From Vallitalea okinawensis (GTDB taxonomy: Bacteria > Bacillota > Clostridia > Lachnospirales > PQDH01): DNA of 64,000 nucleotides. The stretch lies in the NCBI RefSeq assembly GCF_002964605.1, contig NZ_PQDH01000007.1, positions 1 through 64,000 of the forward strand, read 5' to 3'. The position numbers were made by a program, and so were the translations under genes. Positions within the stretch are counted from its first letter, which is position 1. Each line of letters begins with the position of its first letter. Below are positions 33,218-42,370 of this stretch, in pieces. Under the pieces are notes generated by a model. That model was not told where the DNA came from, made no database searches, and saw nothing but the letters and a program-made list of their open reading frames with translations.

Positions 33218-34519
33218 TTATTCATCACTATTGTTTACTTTCTCCCACAAATTTATTGCTACCTCACTAGCTTCCTTATACCTCTCCTCTAAATCTTCAT
33301 CAACTTGATAATCCTTTAGAAGTTGTTTCCCCATACACCATACATGTTTGGGTTTAAAGCTGTTAGCTAACCCAAAAAATAGATGCCCAAAAGCATTATT
33401 ACCATCCATAGGCGTAGGAGGAATATATGGAATCATCAATAAATCAGCATCGTACCCTTCTTTTAATTTACCTATCTGAATCCCCATTGCTTGGTTCACA
33501 TACTTATAATTATTTTGAATGATTTGTATAAGTGGCTCAAAACCAAATGCAGTAGGTGATTGATATCTTAGATGCATACTGTAATAAAGATTCAGCCATT
33601 CTGTCGTTATGCTACTGGCAATACCATCATTGCCGATCAAACACTTAATTCCCTTTTTATTGAGTAATAAATAATCAGGTAATCCAACCCCATTATTCAT
33701 ATTAGAAGTTACATTAAGAGCTACGTAAGCACCACTCTTAGTGATTAATTCCGCTTCTTCTTCATTAATATGAATACAATGTGAAAGTATAGAGTTTTCC
33801 TTCAATAATTGATGACGATGAAGCCTTTCAACAACACGCTCTCCATAATGTGCAAGGCAATCTTCTTGATCCATTTCGCTTTCTGCCACGTGTATATGTA
33901 TAGGAATTTCACCTGAAGTTTCTCTAACTTTTTCTAATGTCTTATCAGATAAGGACATGGAAGCATGCAACCCAAATAATCCAATGCAATTTTTAGCCTT
34001 ATGTGCTTGATTAAAATCAATATTCTCTTTAATACACTCATCTGTATCAAAACGGTCACTTGTTTCAAAACAGAATATTCCTCTCATTCCTATATCATCA
34101 CAGACAGCCTTTTTAAGTGCATTAAGTGAGCCCTTGATGGCTAATCCACTAGCATGGTGGTCTATCAATGTAGTTACACCATTTTTGATATAGTCAACTC
34201 CGCTAACAAGCCCACTATAATAAATCTCCTCTAACTCCAACTGAGCATCTAATTTCCACCACAGCTGATCTAAGAGTTCTTGGAAATTAGTTGGATGAAA
34301 CTGGAGACTTAGTCCCCTAGCAAATGTTGAATAGATATGGGTATGTGCTACAACAAGACTTGGCATAACAAGCTGATGAGTACCATCTATAATGTCATAA
34401 TCATCATCTTTAAAATCACACATATCTCCAATGGTCTGGATCTTGTCATCAAATAGAATATAAGCATCTTCTCTATAATGATCAAAATCGTACATTCTTA
34501 CATTAATCAGTGCATACAT
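33218..34519 (-). CDS. ssnA: SsnA-like amidohydrolase
   Basis: 433 residues. The ATG at 34519 (MYALINVRMYDFDHYREDAY) has AAGGAAGG upstream; an ATG at 34561 lies before that and overlaps the hydantoinase gene. Metal-dependent hydrolase of the SsnA / chlorohydrolase / guanine deaminase group: VVAHTHIYSTFARGL (HxH), IHVAESEMD, LSHCIHINEEE and IGNDGIASS. SsnA occurs with selenium/molybdenum purine hydroxylases and is thought to open or deaminate a purine-derived ring. Substrate unknown. Confidence 0.85.
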   Translation of the reverse strand: MYALINVRMYDFDHYREDAYILFDDKIQTIGDMCDFKDDDYDIIDGTHQLVMPSLVVAHTHIYSTFARGLSLQFHPTNFQELLDQLWWKLDAQLELEEIYYSGLVSGVDYIKNGVTTLIDHHASGLAIKGSLNALKKAVCDDIGMRGIFCFETSDRFDTDECIKENIDFNQAHKAKNCIGLFGLHASMSLSDKTLEKVRETSGEIPIHIHVAESEMDQEDCLAHYGERVVERLHRHQLLKENSILSHCIHINEEEAELITKSGAYVALNVTSNMNNGVGLPDYLLLNKKGIKCLIGNDGIASSITTEWLNLYYSMHLRYQSPTAFGFEPLIQIIQNNYKYVNQAMGIQIGKLKEGYDADLLMIPYIPPTPMDGNNAFGHLFFGLANSFKPKHVWCMGKQLLKDYQVDEDLEERYKEASEVAINLWEKVNNSDE

Positions 34520-34557
34520 AATGTTAGTTCCTTCCTTCATAATCCGTTGTGGTGGCG

Positions 34558-35862
34558 TCATACCTCATCTCTTACATACTGACCACGACCACCAATTAAC
34601 TCTTTGTCTTTCACTACGAAACAGCCACGACTAATGGTTGATTCTATGTCTCCACATACTTCATAACCTTGGTAAATGGAATAATCACATGATGAGTGAT
34701 CTTCATTGATAACATGTTTTTTGGTTGGATCATAAATCACTATATCTGCATCTGCTCCCCTTTGTAATGTACCTTTCTTTGGATATAACCCGAATATTTT
34801 TGCAGGCTCTATAGTCATCTTATCAACAACTTTTTCTCCAAAAAGGCTATACATAATGTTAAAGGAATGTTCAACGCCACCAATCCCCATGGGTGTACCT
34901 ATAAGCTTTTCTTGTTTCTTTTCAGCCTTCAAAAAAGGACAGTGATCAGTACCTATTGTATTAATATAATTAAAATTATCTTTTAATAAATTAACTTCTT
35001 CAACAGTTCGAAGAGGTGGTGCCATTGTAAATAAATAACCTTGATTTTCCTTAAATCTATCCGATGTTTGGGTGAAATAATGGGGGCAACTCTCTAAATA
35101 TAAATTTTGATTCAGAATGTCTGGATAGTTCTCAAGTAATGCTTTTAGAGTCTTACCACTGCTCAAATGCACCATGTATAATCTTCCCTCTAACTCTTTA
35201 GTGAAACCTGCTAACTTAAGAGCCTCTTTCAATTCTGCATCTGTAGAACGACTAGTTAATAAATCTGCTACTCCATAAGCAGCATTTAAATTGATTAGAT
35301 CATCACTCTCAATATGAGCTAATACTAAGAAATCATGTGTTTGTGTTAAACGAAGTAATTCTCTAATTTCACTATCGTAAGTTCTTCTATCTGAATCTGA
35401 ATAAGTGGTAAATATTTTGACTGTGGGTAAATGCATTTTTTTCATTGCTTCAACAATGGCTACCACCTGATTGACAGGGTTCTTTAATGTTACATGAAAG
35501 GCATAATCAATAATGCTTTTTTCAGCCAATTGTTGACGACTATGAAATGCCTCCTTCAGCTCCCCAGCTTTTGATATAGGGTCTAAAAAATCAATAAAAG
35601 TTGTAATACCACCATAGGCAGCACTTACTGAACCAGAGTAAAAATCATCACAAGATGTAAAGTTACCTCCACCTAATTCAAAATGTACATGTGGATCAAT
35701 AAAACCTGGGAATACTTTTTTACCATCTGCATCATAACTTTCTCTACTTTCAAGTATTTCCTTAGAGATTCTCTGTATTTTACCATCTTTAATATATAAA
35801 TTTTTTTGGATATAATGCCCCTCAATATAAAGCTTACCATTTAGAATTCCTAAATCATACAT
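34558..35862 (-). CDS. hyuA: dihydropyrimidinase/D-hydantoinase-like hydrolase
   Basis: 434 residues. Binuclear metal site with FPGFIDPHVHFE (His58, His60), carboxylated lysine in LPTVKIFTTYS (Lys149), VLAHIESDD, MVHLSSGKT and TIGTDHCPF. Cyclic-amidase family that opens dihydropyrimidine or hydantoin/allantoin-like rings. In the purine cluster it likely opens an imidazole- or hydantoin-ring intermediate. It differs from allantoinase in the loop after the first His pair. Ribosome binding site weak (GATGGTAAG). Confidence 0.88.
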   Translation of the reverse strand: MYDLGILNGKLYIEGHYIQKNLYIKDGKIQRISKEILESRESYDADGKKVFPGFIDPHVHFELGGGNFTSCDDFYSGSVSAAYGGITTFIDFLDPISKAGELKEAFHSRQQLAEKSIIDYAFHVTLKNPVNQVVAIVEAMKKMHLPTVKIFTTYSDSDRRTYDSEIRELLRLTQTHDFLVLAHIESDDLINLNAAYGVADLLTSRSTDAELKEALKLAGFTKELEGRLYMVHLSSGKTLKALLENYPDILNQNLYLESCPHYFTQTSDRFKENQGYLFTMAPPLRTVEEVNLLKDNFNYINTIGTDHCPFLKAEKKQEKLIGTPMGIGGVEHSFNIMYSLFGEKVVDKMTIEPAKIFGLYPKKGTLQRGADADIVIYDPTKKHVINEDHSSCDYSIYQGYEVCGDIESTISRGCFVVKDKELIGGRGQYVRDEV

Positions 35863-35874
35863 CTACTTACCATC

Positions 35875-36351
35875 TCACTTTGTGTAGATTAATCTTTTCT
35901 CCTTAATCTGATATTTATGAATAACTTCACTTAAAGAATCTTGGCGCACGGATATGTATAGTTCGCAATTTTCTCCTAATAGTTCCTTAAAAATCTTATG
36001 GAAGCATTGATTATTTAATTCCAGTGGTCCGATTTCATCTAGATAAATAGGAGATACATTCTCTTTTCTCAATTGACGTAATGTTTTTTCTACCCACGTT
36101 ATAGCATCATTTGAGAAACTATAGGGTCCAATTTCACAACATTCATGCCAATCAACTGCTAAATTATCCTTTCTTCGAACTATAGGTTGCCTTTGACCAT
36201 TTGATAGTTGCATCACGTCATACCCTAAGACAATATTCCCTTTCATATTCTTATAGGATATAAACCCGTCTCCTCTACCTATATCCTTGTATAACTTCAG
36301 TAGTCTACTTGTTTTTCCCGAGTTTATTGAACCGGTTATTATGTTGACCAT
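35875..36351 (-). CDS. THEP1-like P-loop NTPase
   Basis: 158 residues. P-loop TGSINSGKTSRLL (residues 6-18) and the Walker B-like IYLDEIGPLELN, as in the nucleoside-triphosphatase THEP1 group. The ATG at 36351 has AAGGA 7 bases upstream; an ATG at 36357 is too close to it. In molybdenum hydroxylase operons such small ATPases may help load the cofactor or insert selenium/sulfur; here the role is inferred from its place between the XdhC-type factor and hydantoinase. Confidence 0.75.
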   Translation of the reverse strand: MVNIITGSINSGKTSRLLKLYKDIGRGDGFISYKNMKGNIVLGYDVMQLSNGQRQPIVRRKDNLAVDWHECCEIGPYSFSNDAITWVEKTLRQLRKENVSPIYLDEIGPLELNNQCFHKIFKELLGENCELYISVRQDSLSEVIHKYQIKEKRLIYTK

Positions 36352-36363
36352 AGCCATTCCTTT

Positions 36364-37179
36364 TCAGACACCATCCTTCATATGTTTATGTCCCGTTTTA
36401 TTATGATACACTGCTAAAATTTCTGCAGTAATGGATATTGCTATCTCTTCAGGGGTCCCACCACCTGTATCTAAGCCTATAGGTGAATAGAAATTAGATA
36501 AATCAACATCTTTACCAAAGTTATCATAGGTTTTTTCCAAGAAATCTTTTAGCTTAACTGGTGAACATAGCATCCCAATATACCGCGGCTCTAATTGTAG
36601 CTCTAGTACTTTATTAATCACGTTATAGTCATGCTTATGAGAAGGTGTACATACCACTACATAGCTTCCTTCTCTTAGACCTTCTTGATCGATGAATTCA
36701 GCATAAGATGCATGCACCTTTCTATCAGCACCTACAAAAGCTTCATATACTTTTTTACGACTATCTATTACAGTTACGTGAAAATCCATAGTCTTTAGTA
36801 CCCTCGTTAATGCCTGCCCTACATGTCCTGCACCAAAAATATAGATGTGGGCTTTGACACCTATGTACTCGTAAAATAATGAGACCATTCCACCACATGC
36901 CATAGGCAACGTGGTGGCTTGCTCAACAATCTTACCTTCATTTAAAAGGTATTTTTCAAATATACTCTGCCTCTTCTTTAATAACTCCTTACACTTCTCC
37001 CTAGCAAAGTATTCAAGAGCACCACCGCCTACTGTACCAAAGGCCTCACCATTTTCTCCAACCAACATCTTCTTGCCAACCTCAACTGGTCCATCACCTG
37101 TTTTTTCAACAACAGTAACCACCATGCAAGGTCCCCCTGAGTTTTTCATCTTGATCAGTTCATCATATATTCTGTTCAC
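36364..37179 (-). CDS. XdhC/CoxI-family molybdenum enzyme maturation factor
   Basis: 271 residues. N-terminal XdhC domain GGPCMVVTVVEKTGDGPVEV, with FGTVGGGALEYFA; C-terminal Rossmann fold IYIFGAGHVGQALTRVL. XdhC proteins bind molybdopterin and insert the sulfurated cofactor into xanthine dehydrogenases. GTG start at 37179, upstream GGAAAT weak. Downstream genes follow with small gaps. A structured RNA candidate at 37387-37495 precedes it in its leader region. Confidence 0.88.
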   Translation of the reverse strand: MNRIYDELIKMKNSGGPCMVVTVVEKTGDGPVEVGKKMLVGENGEAFGTVGGGALEYFAREKCKELLKKRQSIFEKYLLNEGKIVEQATTLPMACGGMVSLFYEYIGVKAHIYIFGAGHVGQALTRVLKTMDFHVTVIDSRKKVYEAFVGADRKVHASYAEFIDQEGLREGSYVVVCTPSHKHDYNVINKVLELQLEPRYIGMLCSPVKLKDFLEKTYDNFGKDVDLSNFYSPIGLDTGGGTPEEIAISITAEILAVYHNKTGHKHMKDGV

Positions 37180-37386
37180 ATTTCCACTACTTTCTCTATA
37201 GACTGCCCAGCATGGTCCATTAACGAACTACCATACTAGATGGATTAATTGCATCTATTCTCCCTTTACTTGTTAATATAACTTTTTTCCATACAGTACG
37301 AATACTAAATTATTCATTTACCTATTTGCTTATTATTTCTTCTAGCTAAATTACAGTACACTTATTGGTGACTTATCCCCAAAGCA

Positions 37387-37495
37387 ACGCCGAAAGCATG
37401 TAAGGGGTACTATGGAGTAGCGAGACAGGACGTCGAGTCCAGCTGTCAAAGACATGGACGTCTTCCCAGCTGGCGTAATAGTACCTCTTATATGC
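37387..37495. ncRNA. structured element, probable pseudoknot, unidentified
   Basis: Between two purine genes. Outer helix GCATGTAAG (37396-37404) / CTTATATGC (37487-37495) continued by GGTACTAT (37406-37413) / ATAGTACC (37478-37485), about 17 bp. ACGCC (37387-37391) outside that helix can pair with GGCGT (37472-37476) inside it, which would be a pseudoknot. Inside: GGACGTC twice (37428, 37456) and CCAGCTG/CAGCTGG (37439, 37467), also interleaved. It is far too structured and GC-rich for this genome's intergenic DNA. Strand not fixed; on the minus strand it would be the leader of the XdhC-type gene, about 210 bases before its start. I did not match it to a riboswitch class I know. Confidence 0.6.
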
Positions 37496-37536
37496 TTGAC
37501 TCTAATTCTATTATCTTATTTGAACTAATATTATCT

Positions 37537-38172
37537 TTAAATCATATACTGTATCCCCAATGCTAAAGCTAATGCGATCACAGCATAGACCGGCTGCACT
37601 CCCCACTTTCTAACATCCAAACTCTTAGTTCTCCCCTCAATCCATAAAGCTCCTGCAACAATTAGTCCACTCATAACGCCGTTAACCACTATAAAGTTAA
37701 TAGTCGCCAATGGTGTTGCCAAATATTTTGCTAAGTTTCCTGTAACCAAATATTGACCTAGCATATAGAGAATAAAGACCCCTCTCCATCCTACACTTAC
37801 GCCAATGCTAGTCAAAACTTGTTTAGTTCTACTACTTCCAGTTAAAGCTGGATAAGCAACTGCTACTACTACTGCTTCTAACACAATAGAAAACATTGGA
37901 TTAATCGTTTTAAAGATACTTAATCCTGGTAGTAAAAGATCAATTGACTTAATAGCTGCTGCAATGAATCCAATAACAATTAAAGCTGCTCTTGAATCTG
38001 TTGCTTTATAAGCTTTCACAAGAATAAAAGTGGCAATTGGAAACATAATTAGCCCTGAAATAGGTATTGGTATCAAGTGCAGAACATAACCTAAAGAGGC
38101 TTCTACTATCCCCCAGATGGCCCCAAAAAATACGATTTGAGATATTAATTTTATAAGTTTACTTTTTCCCAT
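37537..38172 (-). CDS. membrane protein of purine cluster
   Basis: 211 residues with about six hydrophobic segments (for example IVFFGAIWGIVEASLGYVLH, FMVNGVMSG region, VQPVYAVIALALALG). The size and six-helix layout resemble small substrate-specific or energy-coupling S components, but no family motif is certain. ATG at 38172 after AAGGAG. Lying between the large Mo subunit of system 2 and the maturation gene, it may be a purine or molybdate-related transporter or membrane anchor. Unknown function. Confidence 0.65.
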   Translation of the reverse strand: MGKSKLIKLISQIVFFGAIWGIVEASLGYVLHLIPIPISGLIMFPIATFILVKAYKATDSRAALIVIGFIAAAIKSIDLLLPGLSIFKTINPMFSIVLEAVVVAVAYPALTGSSRTKQVLTSIGVSVGWRGVFILYMLGQYLVTGNLAKYLATPLATINFIVVNGVMSGLIVAGALWIEGRTKSLDVRKWGVQPVYAVIALALALGIQYMI

Positions 38173-38201
38173 AATTATTCTCCTTTATTTTTTAGTAATT
38201 T

Positions 38202-40553
38202 TTATGCGTAATGTGTATCCTCATCTGACTTGTCATTTTCTTCTTGACGCTTTTGCAATAATCCCATTAAAACTTTTTCTGAAGTGATTGGCAGGGTCTG
38301 TATTCTTACTCCTACAGCATTATAAATGGCATTTGCAATAGCAGCTGGTGGCGTATCAATACCAATCTCTCCTACTGATTTCGCACCATAAGGTCCAGAA
38401 TCTTCATAACTATCAGCAAACTCCACATGCATGTTTGTAATCTCTTTTCTTGTAGGTATGCGATAGTTCATCAAATTATTTGTGATCAACGTACCTTTTG
38501 AATTGTAATGAACTTCTTCATACATAGCCATCCCGATTCCCTGAACAAGACCACCTTCAACCTGCACTTTAGCTAATTTAGGATTAATGGTAGTACCACA
38601 ATCTACAACTGCAACATAGTCCAACACATCAACTTTACCTGTTTCTGTATCCACCTCGACTTCAACAAAGCCAGCCATAAATGGTGGTGGTGACTTGGTC
38701 CCAACATAAGAATTAGTTGCCACTAATTGCTTGTGATCTTCATTATAATAAAGACGATTAGCTAACTGACTTAAAGTCATTATCTGATCACTATCGATAA
38801 CCTTAATAACCTCTCCATCAAATGTGATATGATCTACATCCACGCTTAGTGCTTTAGCGCCTTCTTCCATAACCATCTGGCGCATATTGTCTGCAGCATT
38901 TTTGACAGCATTACCTGAAACATAGGTGGTACTGGAAGCATAGGCTCCTGTATCAAAAGGCGTTAAATCCGAATCAGAGGAATAAACGACTATCTTATCC
39001 AAATCAACTCCTAAACTCTCAGCAGCTATTTGTGCAAGAACTGTATCACTTCCCTGACCAATATCTGTTGCACCAATGAGTAAGTTATAAAATCCATCAT
39101 CGTTTAACTTGATTATAGCTGATGCCATATCTATATTTGGAATGCCAGAGCCTTGCATAGCAATAGCCATTCCTATACCTTTTACTTTATGCTCCTCATC
39201 CTTTTGACATGGATATTTACCTTGCCACCCAATTAATTCTTTCCCCCTCGTCATACAATAGTCTAGTTTACAGCTATCCATATTCATCGCAGTACCTTCT
39301 GTGCCTTCTCCCATGATTTTAAAAATTGGAGATGTTTCACCTTCCCTAATCATGTTCTTCTCTCTAAATGAAGTAGGATCCATACCCAACTTTTCACATA
39401 ACATATCAATGGCAGACTCTAAGGCATAATTACCTTGTATTGCACCATAGCCTCTAAAGGCTCCCCCAGGTGTATGATTCGTATAAACAACTTCACCATT
39501 GAAGCGTACAGAATCCACTTTATTGTAAAGTGGCAGTACTTTGGAACCGGCAACCATGAATACAGTTAAGGCATGCTCTCCGTATGCTCCTGTGTCAGAA
39601 AGGAGGTGCATATCAATCCCCTTGAGTTGCCCGTCTTTCGTTGCTCCTAATTTAATATCAAAACGCATTGGATGTCTAGAATAACTGGACTCAAAAACTT
39701 CTTTACGTGTATAAACAATCTTAGAAGGTTTACCTGTTTTTAGCGTAATTGCTGCTAATAACATTTCACCATGAACACACTGTTTCCCTCCAAATCCTCC
39801 TCCAACTCTTGGCTTGACGATCCTTATTTTACTTAACGGATAGCCTAATGCTTGTGAGACTATACGGCGCACATGTATAGGTGTCTGTGTGGACGAATAA
39901 ATGACTAAACGCCCTTGATAATCAATTCTTGCATTGGCTGTATGGGGCTCTAGCATTACATGAGCCTGCGCATGGGTATAAAAAGACGACTCTAATAACA
40001 CATCACAACCAGCCAATGTTTTATCGATATCACCGACATGCATGTTATAGGATGCCGCAACATTCTTTTTGGGTTCAAATCCAATAGGAAACATTTCATG
40101 TATTTCTGGCTCATTATGTACAATACTCTTATGACCGTAAGCCTTTTCAAAATCTAAAACTGGCTCCAAAACCTCATACTCAATATCAATTAAATCTAGT
40201 GCTTTCAAAGCTGTTTCAAGATCAATGGCAGCAACCACTGCTGCTTCGTCACCTACATGCCGTACATACTCATCTAGAATAAACTTATCATGTGGTGAAG
40301 GTTCTGGATAACCTTGCCCAGCTCTTGTAACAGGTCTTCTCTCAAAGTCTTTATAGGTGAGAACACACTCAACCCCTTCTAACGCCAGGGCTTTACTCGT
40401 ATCTATATTGGTTATTCTAGCAAATGGATGAGGACTCCTTAGTACTTTTACTATGAGAGAATCTGGTGCAGCCAAATCATCCGCATAAGCTGGTTTACCC
40501 ATCATTAAACCTTTACCATCAATTGATGGTACATCGGTATTTACACATCTCAC
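38202..40553 (-). CDS. molybdenum hydroxylase large subunit (system 2)
   Basis: 783 residues. GTG start at 40553 behind GGAGGTGGCG, overlapping the [2Fe-2S] subunit gene by 4 bases. Large-chain motifs: GKPAYADDLAAPDSL, VGGGFGGKQ, TPGGAFRGYGAIQG, TDIGQGSDTVLAQI and the catalytic Glu in PYGAKSVGEIGIDTPP. Same general class as the system 1 enzyme but clearly divergent and longer; it resembles the XdhD-type hydroxylase of anaerobic purine clusters. Probably acts on a different purine position (for example uric acid or hypoxanthine). Confidence 0.92.
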   Translation of the reverse strand: MRCVNTDVPSIDGKGLMMGKPAYADDLAAPDSLIVKVLRSPHPFARITNIDTSKALALEGVECVLTYKDFERRPVTRAGQGYPEPSPHDKFILDEYVRHVGDEAAVVAAIDLETALKALDLIDIEYEVLEPVLDFEKAYGHKSIVHNEPEIHEMFPIGFEPKKNVAASYNMHVGDIDKTLAGCDVLLESSFYTHAQAHVMLEPHTANARIDYQGRLVIYSSTQTPIHVRRIVSQALGYPLSKIRIVKPRVGGGFGGKQCVHGEMLLAAITLKTGKPSKIVYTRKEVFESSYSRHPMRFDIKLGATKDGQLKGIDMHLLSDTGAYGEHALTVFMVAGSKVLPLYNKVDSVRFNGEVVYTNHTPGGAFRGYGAIQGNYALESAIDMLCEKLGMDPTSFREKNMIREGETSPIFKIMGEGTEGTAMNMDSCKLDYCMTRGKELIGWQGKYPCQKDEEHKVKGIGMAIAMQGSGIPNIDMASAIIKLNDDGFYNLLIGATDIGQGSDTVLAQIAAESLGVDLDKIVVYSSDSDLTPFDTGAYASSTTYVSGNAVKNAADNMRQMVMEEGAKALSVDVDHITFDGEVIKVIDSDQIMTLSQLANRLYYNEDHKQLVATNSYVGTKSPPPFMAGFVEVEVDTETGKVDVLDYVAVVDCGTTINPKLAKVQVEGGLVQGIGMAMYEEVHYNSKGTLITNNLMNYRIPTRKEITNMHVEFADSYEDSGPYGAKSVGEIGIDTPPAAIANAIYNAVGVRIQTLPITSEKVLMGLLQKRQEENDKSDEDTHYA

Positions 40554-41005
40554 ACCGCCACCTCCAAATATGCTTTAATGGCTTTATGCTGACCTAAATA
40601 GCCTGAACATCTGCATAAATTGCCTACTAAATAAGCTCTGATTTCCTCGTCTGAAGGCTTGACTAACTCTTTCTTCATTGCATAAACTGTTAAGACTAAG
40701 GAAGGATGACAATAACCACACTGGTCAGCTCCTTCTTTACCAAAAAAGTCTGCGATGAGTTCTGCTTCCTTCTGTATCCCTTCAACTGTAGTAATCTCAT
40801 GTCCATCTGCCTTTACGGTTAAATAAGTACATGAGGCTATAGGTGAATCGTCTAATAAAACAGTACAGACACCACAAGAAGAAGAGTCGCATCCTTTCTT
40901 AACACTTAGATAATTATTTTTTCTTAAGCTCTCCAGTAAATACTCATCAGGCTTTACATCAAGCTCTTTCTTATAGCCATTGATGGTTAATTGAACTCTC
41001 AACAT
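40550..41005 (-). CDS. molybdenum hydroxylase [2Fe-2S] subunit (system 2)
   Basis: 151 residues. GCDSSSCGVCTVLLDD with SCTYLTV, and the second cluster CGYCHPSLVL ... GNLCRCSGYLG. Normal small subunit of xanthine dehydrogenases; the first motif is spelled CDSSSCGVC, slightly unlike system 1. Translationally coupled: start overlaps the FAD subunit and its end overlaps the large subunit. GAGGAGGTGGG directly upstream of ATG 41005; the neighbouring TTG (41002) would be better spaced. Confidence 0.93.
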   Translation of the reverse strand: MLRVQLTINGYKKELDVKPDEYLLESLRKNNYLSVKKGCDSSSCGVCTVLLDDSPIASCTYLTVKADGHEITTVEGIQKEAELIADFFGKEGADQCGYCHPSLVLTVYAMKKELVKPSDEEIRAYLVGNLCRCSGYLGQHKAIKAYLEVAV

Positions 41006-41793
41006 CCCACCTCCTCTAATCCTCTTCTTACAAGCACTCTACATAGCTCTTGTCGGTATTCTTGTGATCCTCTAATATTTGAACCAAATGTTAATTCTTC
41101 TGCTGCTATATGAGCTCCCTCACGTATGACCTCATCAGTTATCTTGGGCTGTCTATTGAGATAATCCATAGCTGCTCCAGCTAATTTTGCAGAACCCGGT
41201 CTTGCACCTACTGCAACTTTGAATTGATTGCCAGTCTCTGATACAGCTATATTAAGAATGGGGAAGTCATTACTCGTCTTTTTCATGGAATAAAAATACC
41301 CTTTCCCAGTATTTTTATGTATGATTATCTTTAATAGGATGTCTTTTTGAAAGTCTTTTGAACTTAAAAAAGTATTTAAAGATATTTGCCCTTTTTTATA
41401 AAAAACTAACTCAGTATCGAGTACTAAAAGGGGTGTTATTAAGTCTGAAAACCCATACTTCCCAGCAATAGTTCCTCCAATTGTAGCTATATTTCTGATA
41501 GGTACTCCCATAATTGTGCCAATGCTTCTAGTTAAAATCCCATTATAATGAGATTTTAAGGATGCATTTTTCTCAAGCTGCCTTAAGGTTGTCATGCATC
41601 CGATTTCATATGCATCTTCTGTTTCAATAATTTCATCTAGTTTTAGGGGTGACAAATCAATAGCTGGGTCAACTTCTTTAGGTGATAGTTTGAGCCAAGC
41701 TCCACCTGCAATAATGGTTGCCCTTGAATTCGCAGTCAACAAGGTATAAGCTTCGTCAATAGAATCAACCTTATGGTAAGTTCTTATATTCAC
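40999..41793 (-). CDS. molybdenum hydroxylase FAD subunit (system 2)
   Basis: 264 residues. FAD-binding ATIIAGGAWLKLSPKE and RNIATIGGTIAGKYGFSD, both weaker than in system 1 (for example AGGAWLK instead of AGGTDLM), then a CO-dehydrogenase flavoprotein C-terminal domain. GTG start at 41793 with GAGGAGAGTG, overlapping the MocA gene by 23 bases. Order MocA-FAD-FeS-Mo is a compact, translationally coupled operon. Confidence 0.88.
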   Translation of the reverse strand: MNIRTYHKVDSIDEAYTLLTANSRATIIAGGAWLKLSPKEVDPAIDLSPLKLDEIIETEDAYEIGCMTTLRQLEKNASLKSHYNGILTRSIGTIMGVPIRNIATIGGTIAGKYGFSDLITPLLVLDTELVFYKKGQISLNTFLSSKDFQKDILLKIIIHKNTGKGYFYSMKKTSNDFPILNIAVSETGNQFKVAVGARPGSAKLAGAAMDYLNRQPKITDEVIREGAHIAAEELTFGSNIRGSQEYRQELCRVLVRRGLEEVGC

Positions 41794-42370
41794 TTGTTAG
41801 CACTCTCCTCTCTACTCTTTTTTTTATAATCATATAATCATTGATTGTATCCACATCGTATAAAATCCCCTCATCTTCAACAGAGATACAACTTAGATTC
41901 TGTCGATCACGAAAGACTTTTAAGTTTGATGAAACCGGTTCCTTTATTAAGGCTGCTATGAGTTTTTTCTTAATAAAAATAGGATGTCCTTTTCTCCCAT
42001 TATATGTGGGAATAACTATGTCCCCAGTCCCTCGTTTCAGTTTTTCACATGTCGATGAATGGATCATCGGATAATCACCAGGGGTTAAAAAAAAGTCATT
42101 TTCCATTTCTGCAACACCACGTTTAACAGAACTAAACATACCCCTGTCATAGTTTTCATTCTTAACTAGTTTGACTTTATCATACTCACGTACAAGCCTT
42201 TTCGTTTCTTCAAAATGATGTCCTCCAACAACTACTATTCTTTTGCAAAATGGATAGAAAGCTTCAATGTTTAAAGATAGAATAGACTGTTGGTTAATCA
42301 TTAATGCCATCTTATTGGTTTTAGCTCGACTTGAATAGCCGCCAGCTAAAATAACTGCATCACATGTCAT
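41771..42370 (-). CDS. mocA: MocA-type molybdenum cofactor cytidylyltransferase
   Basis: 199 residues. Nucleotidyltransferase start DAVILAGGYSSRAKTNKMAL and LTPGDYPMIHSSTC, later RKGHPIFIKKK. MocA activates molybdopterin as its cytosine dinucleotide form, the version used by xanthine dehydrogenase-type enzymes; MobA (46799-47404) makes the guanine form for formate dehydrogenase. First gene of the purine operon after a promoter and a 320-base leader. ATG at 42370. Confidence 0.9.
   Translation of the reverse strand: MTCDAVILAGGYSSRAKTNKMALMINQQSILSLNIEAFYPFCKRIVVVGGHHFEETKRLVREYDKVKLVKNENYDRGMFSSVKRGVAEMENDFFLTPGDYPMIHSSTCEKLKRGTGDIVIPTYNGRKGHPIFIKKKLIAALIKEPVSSNLKVFRDRQNLSCISVEDEGILYDVDTINDYMIIKKRVERRVLTSEYKNLP

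Noticed and set aside
37387-37495. Known Moco, ZTP or purine riboswitch for the 37.4-kb element
   Set aside because: The conserved cores of these classes, as I remember them, are not present; left as unidentified.
38202-41793. System 2 hydroxylase as a carbon monoxide dehydrogenase
   Set aside because: The CO-dehydrogenase active-site Cys motif was not seen, and the gene context (MocA, XdhC, hydantoinase, SsnA) fits purine hydroxylation.
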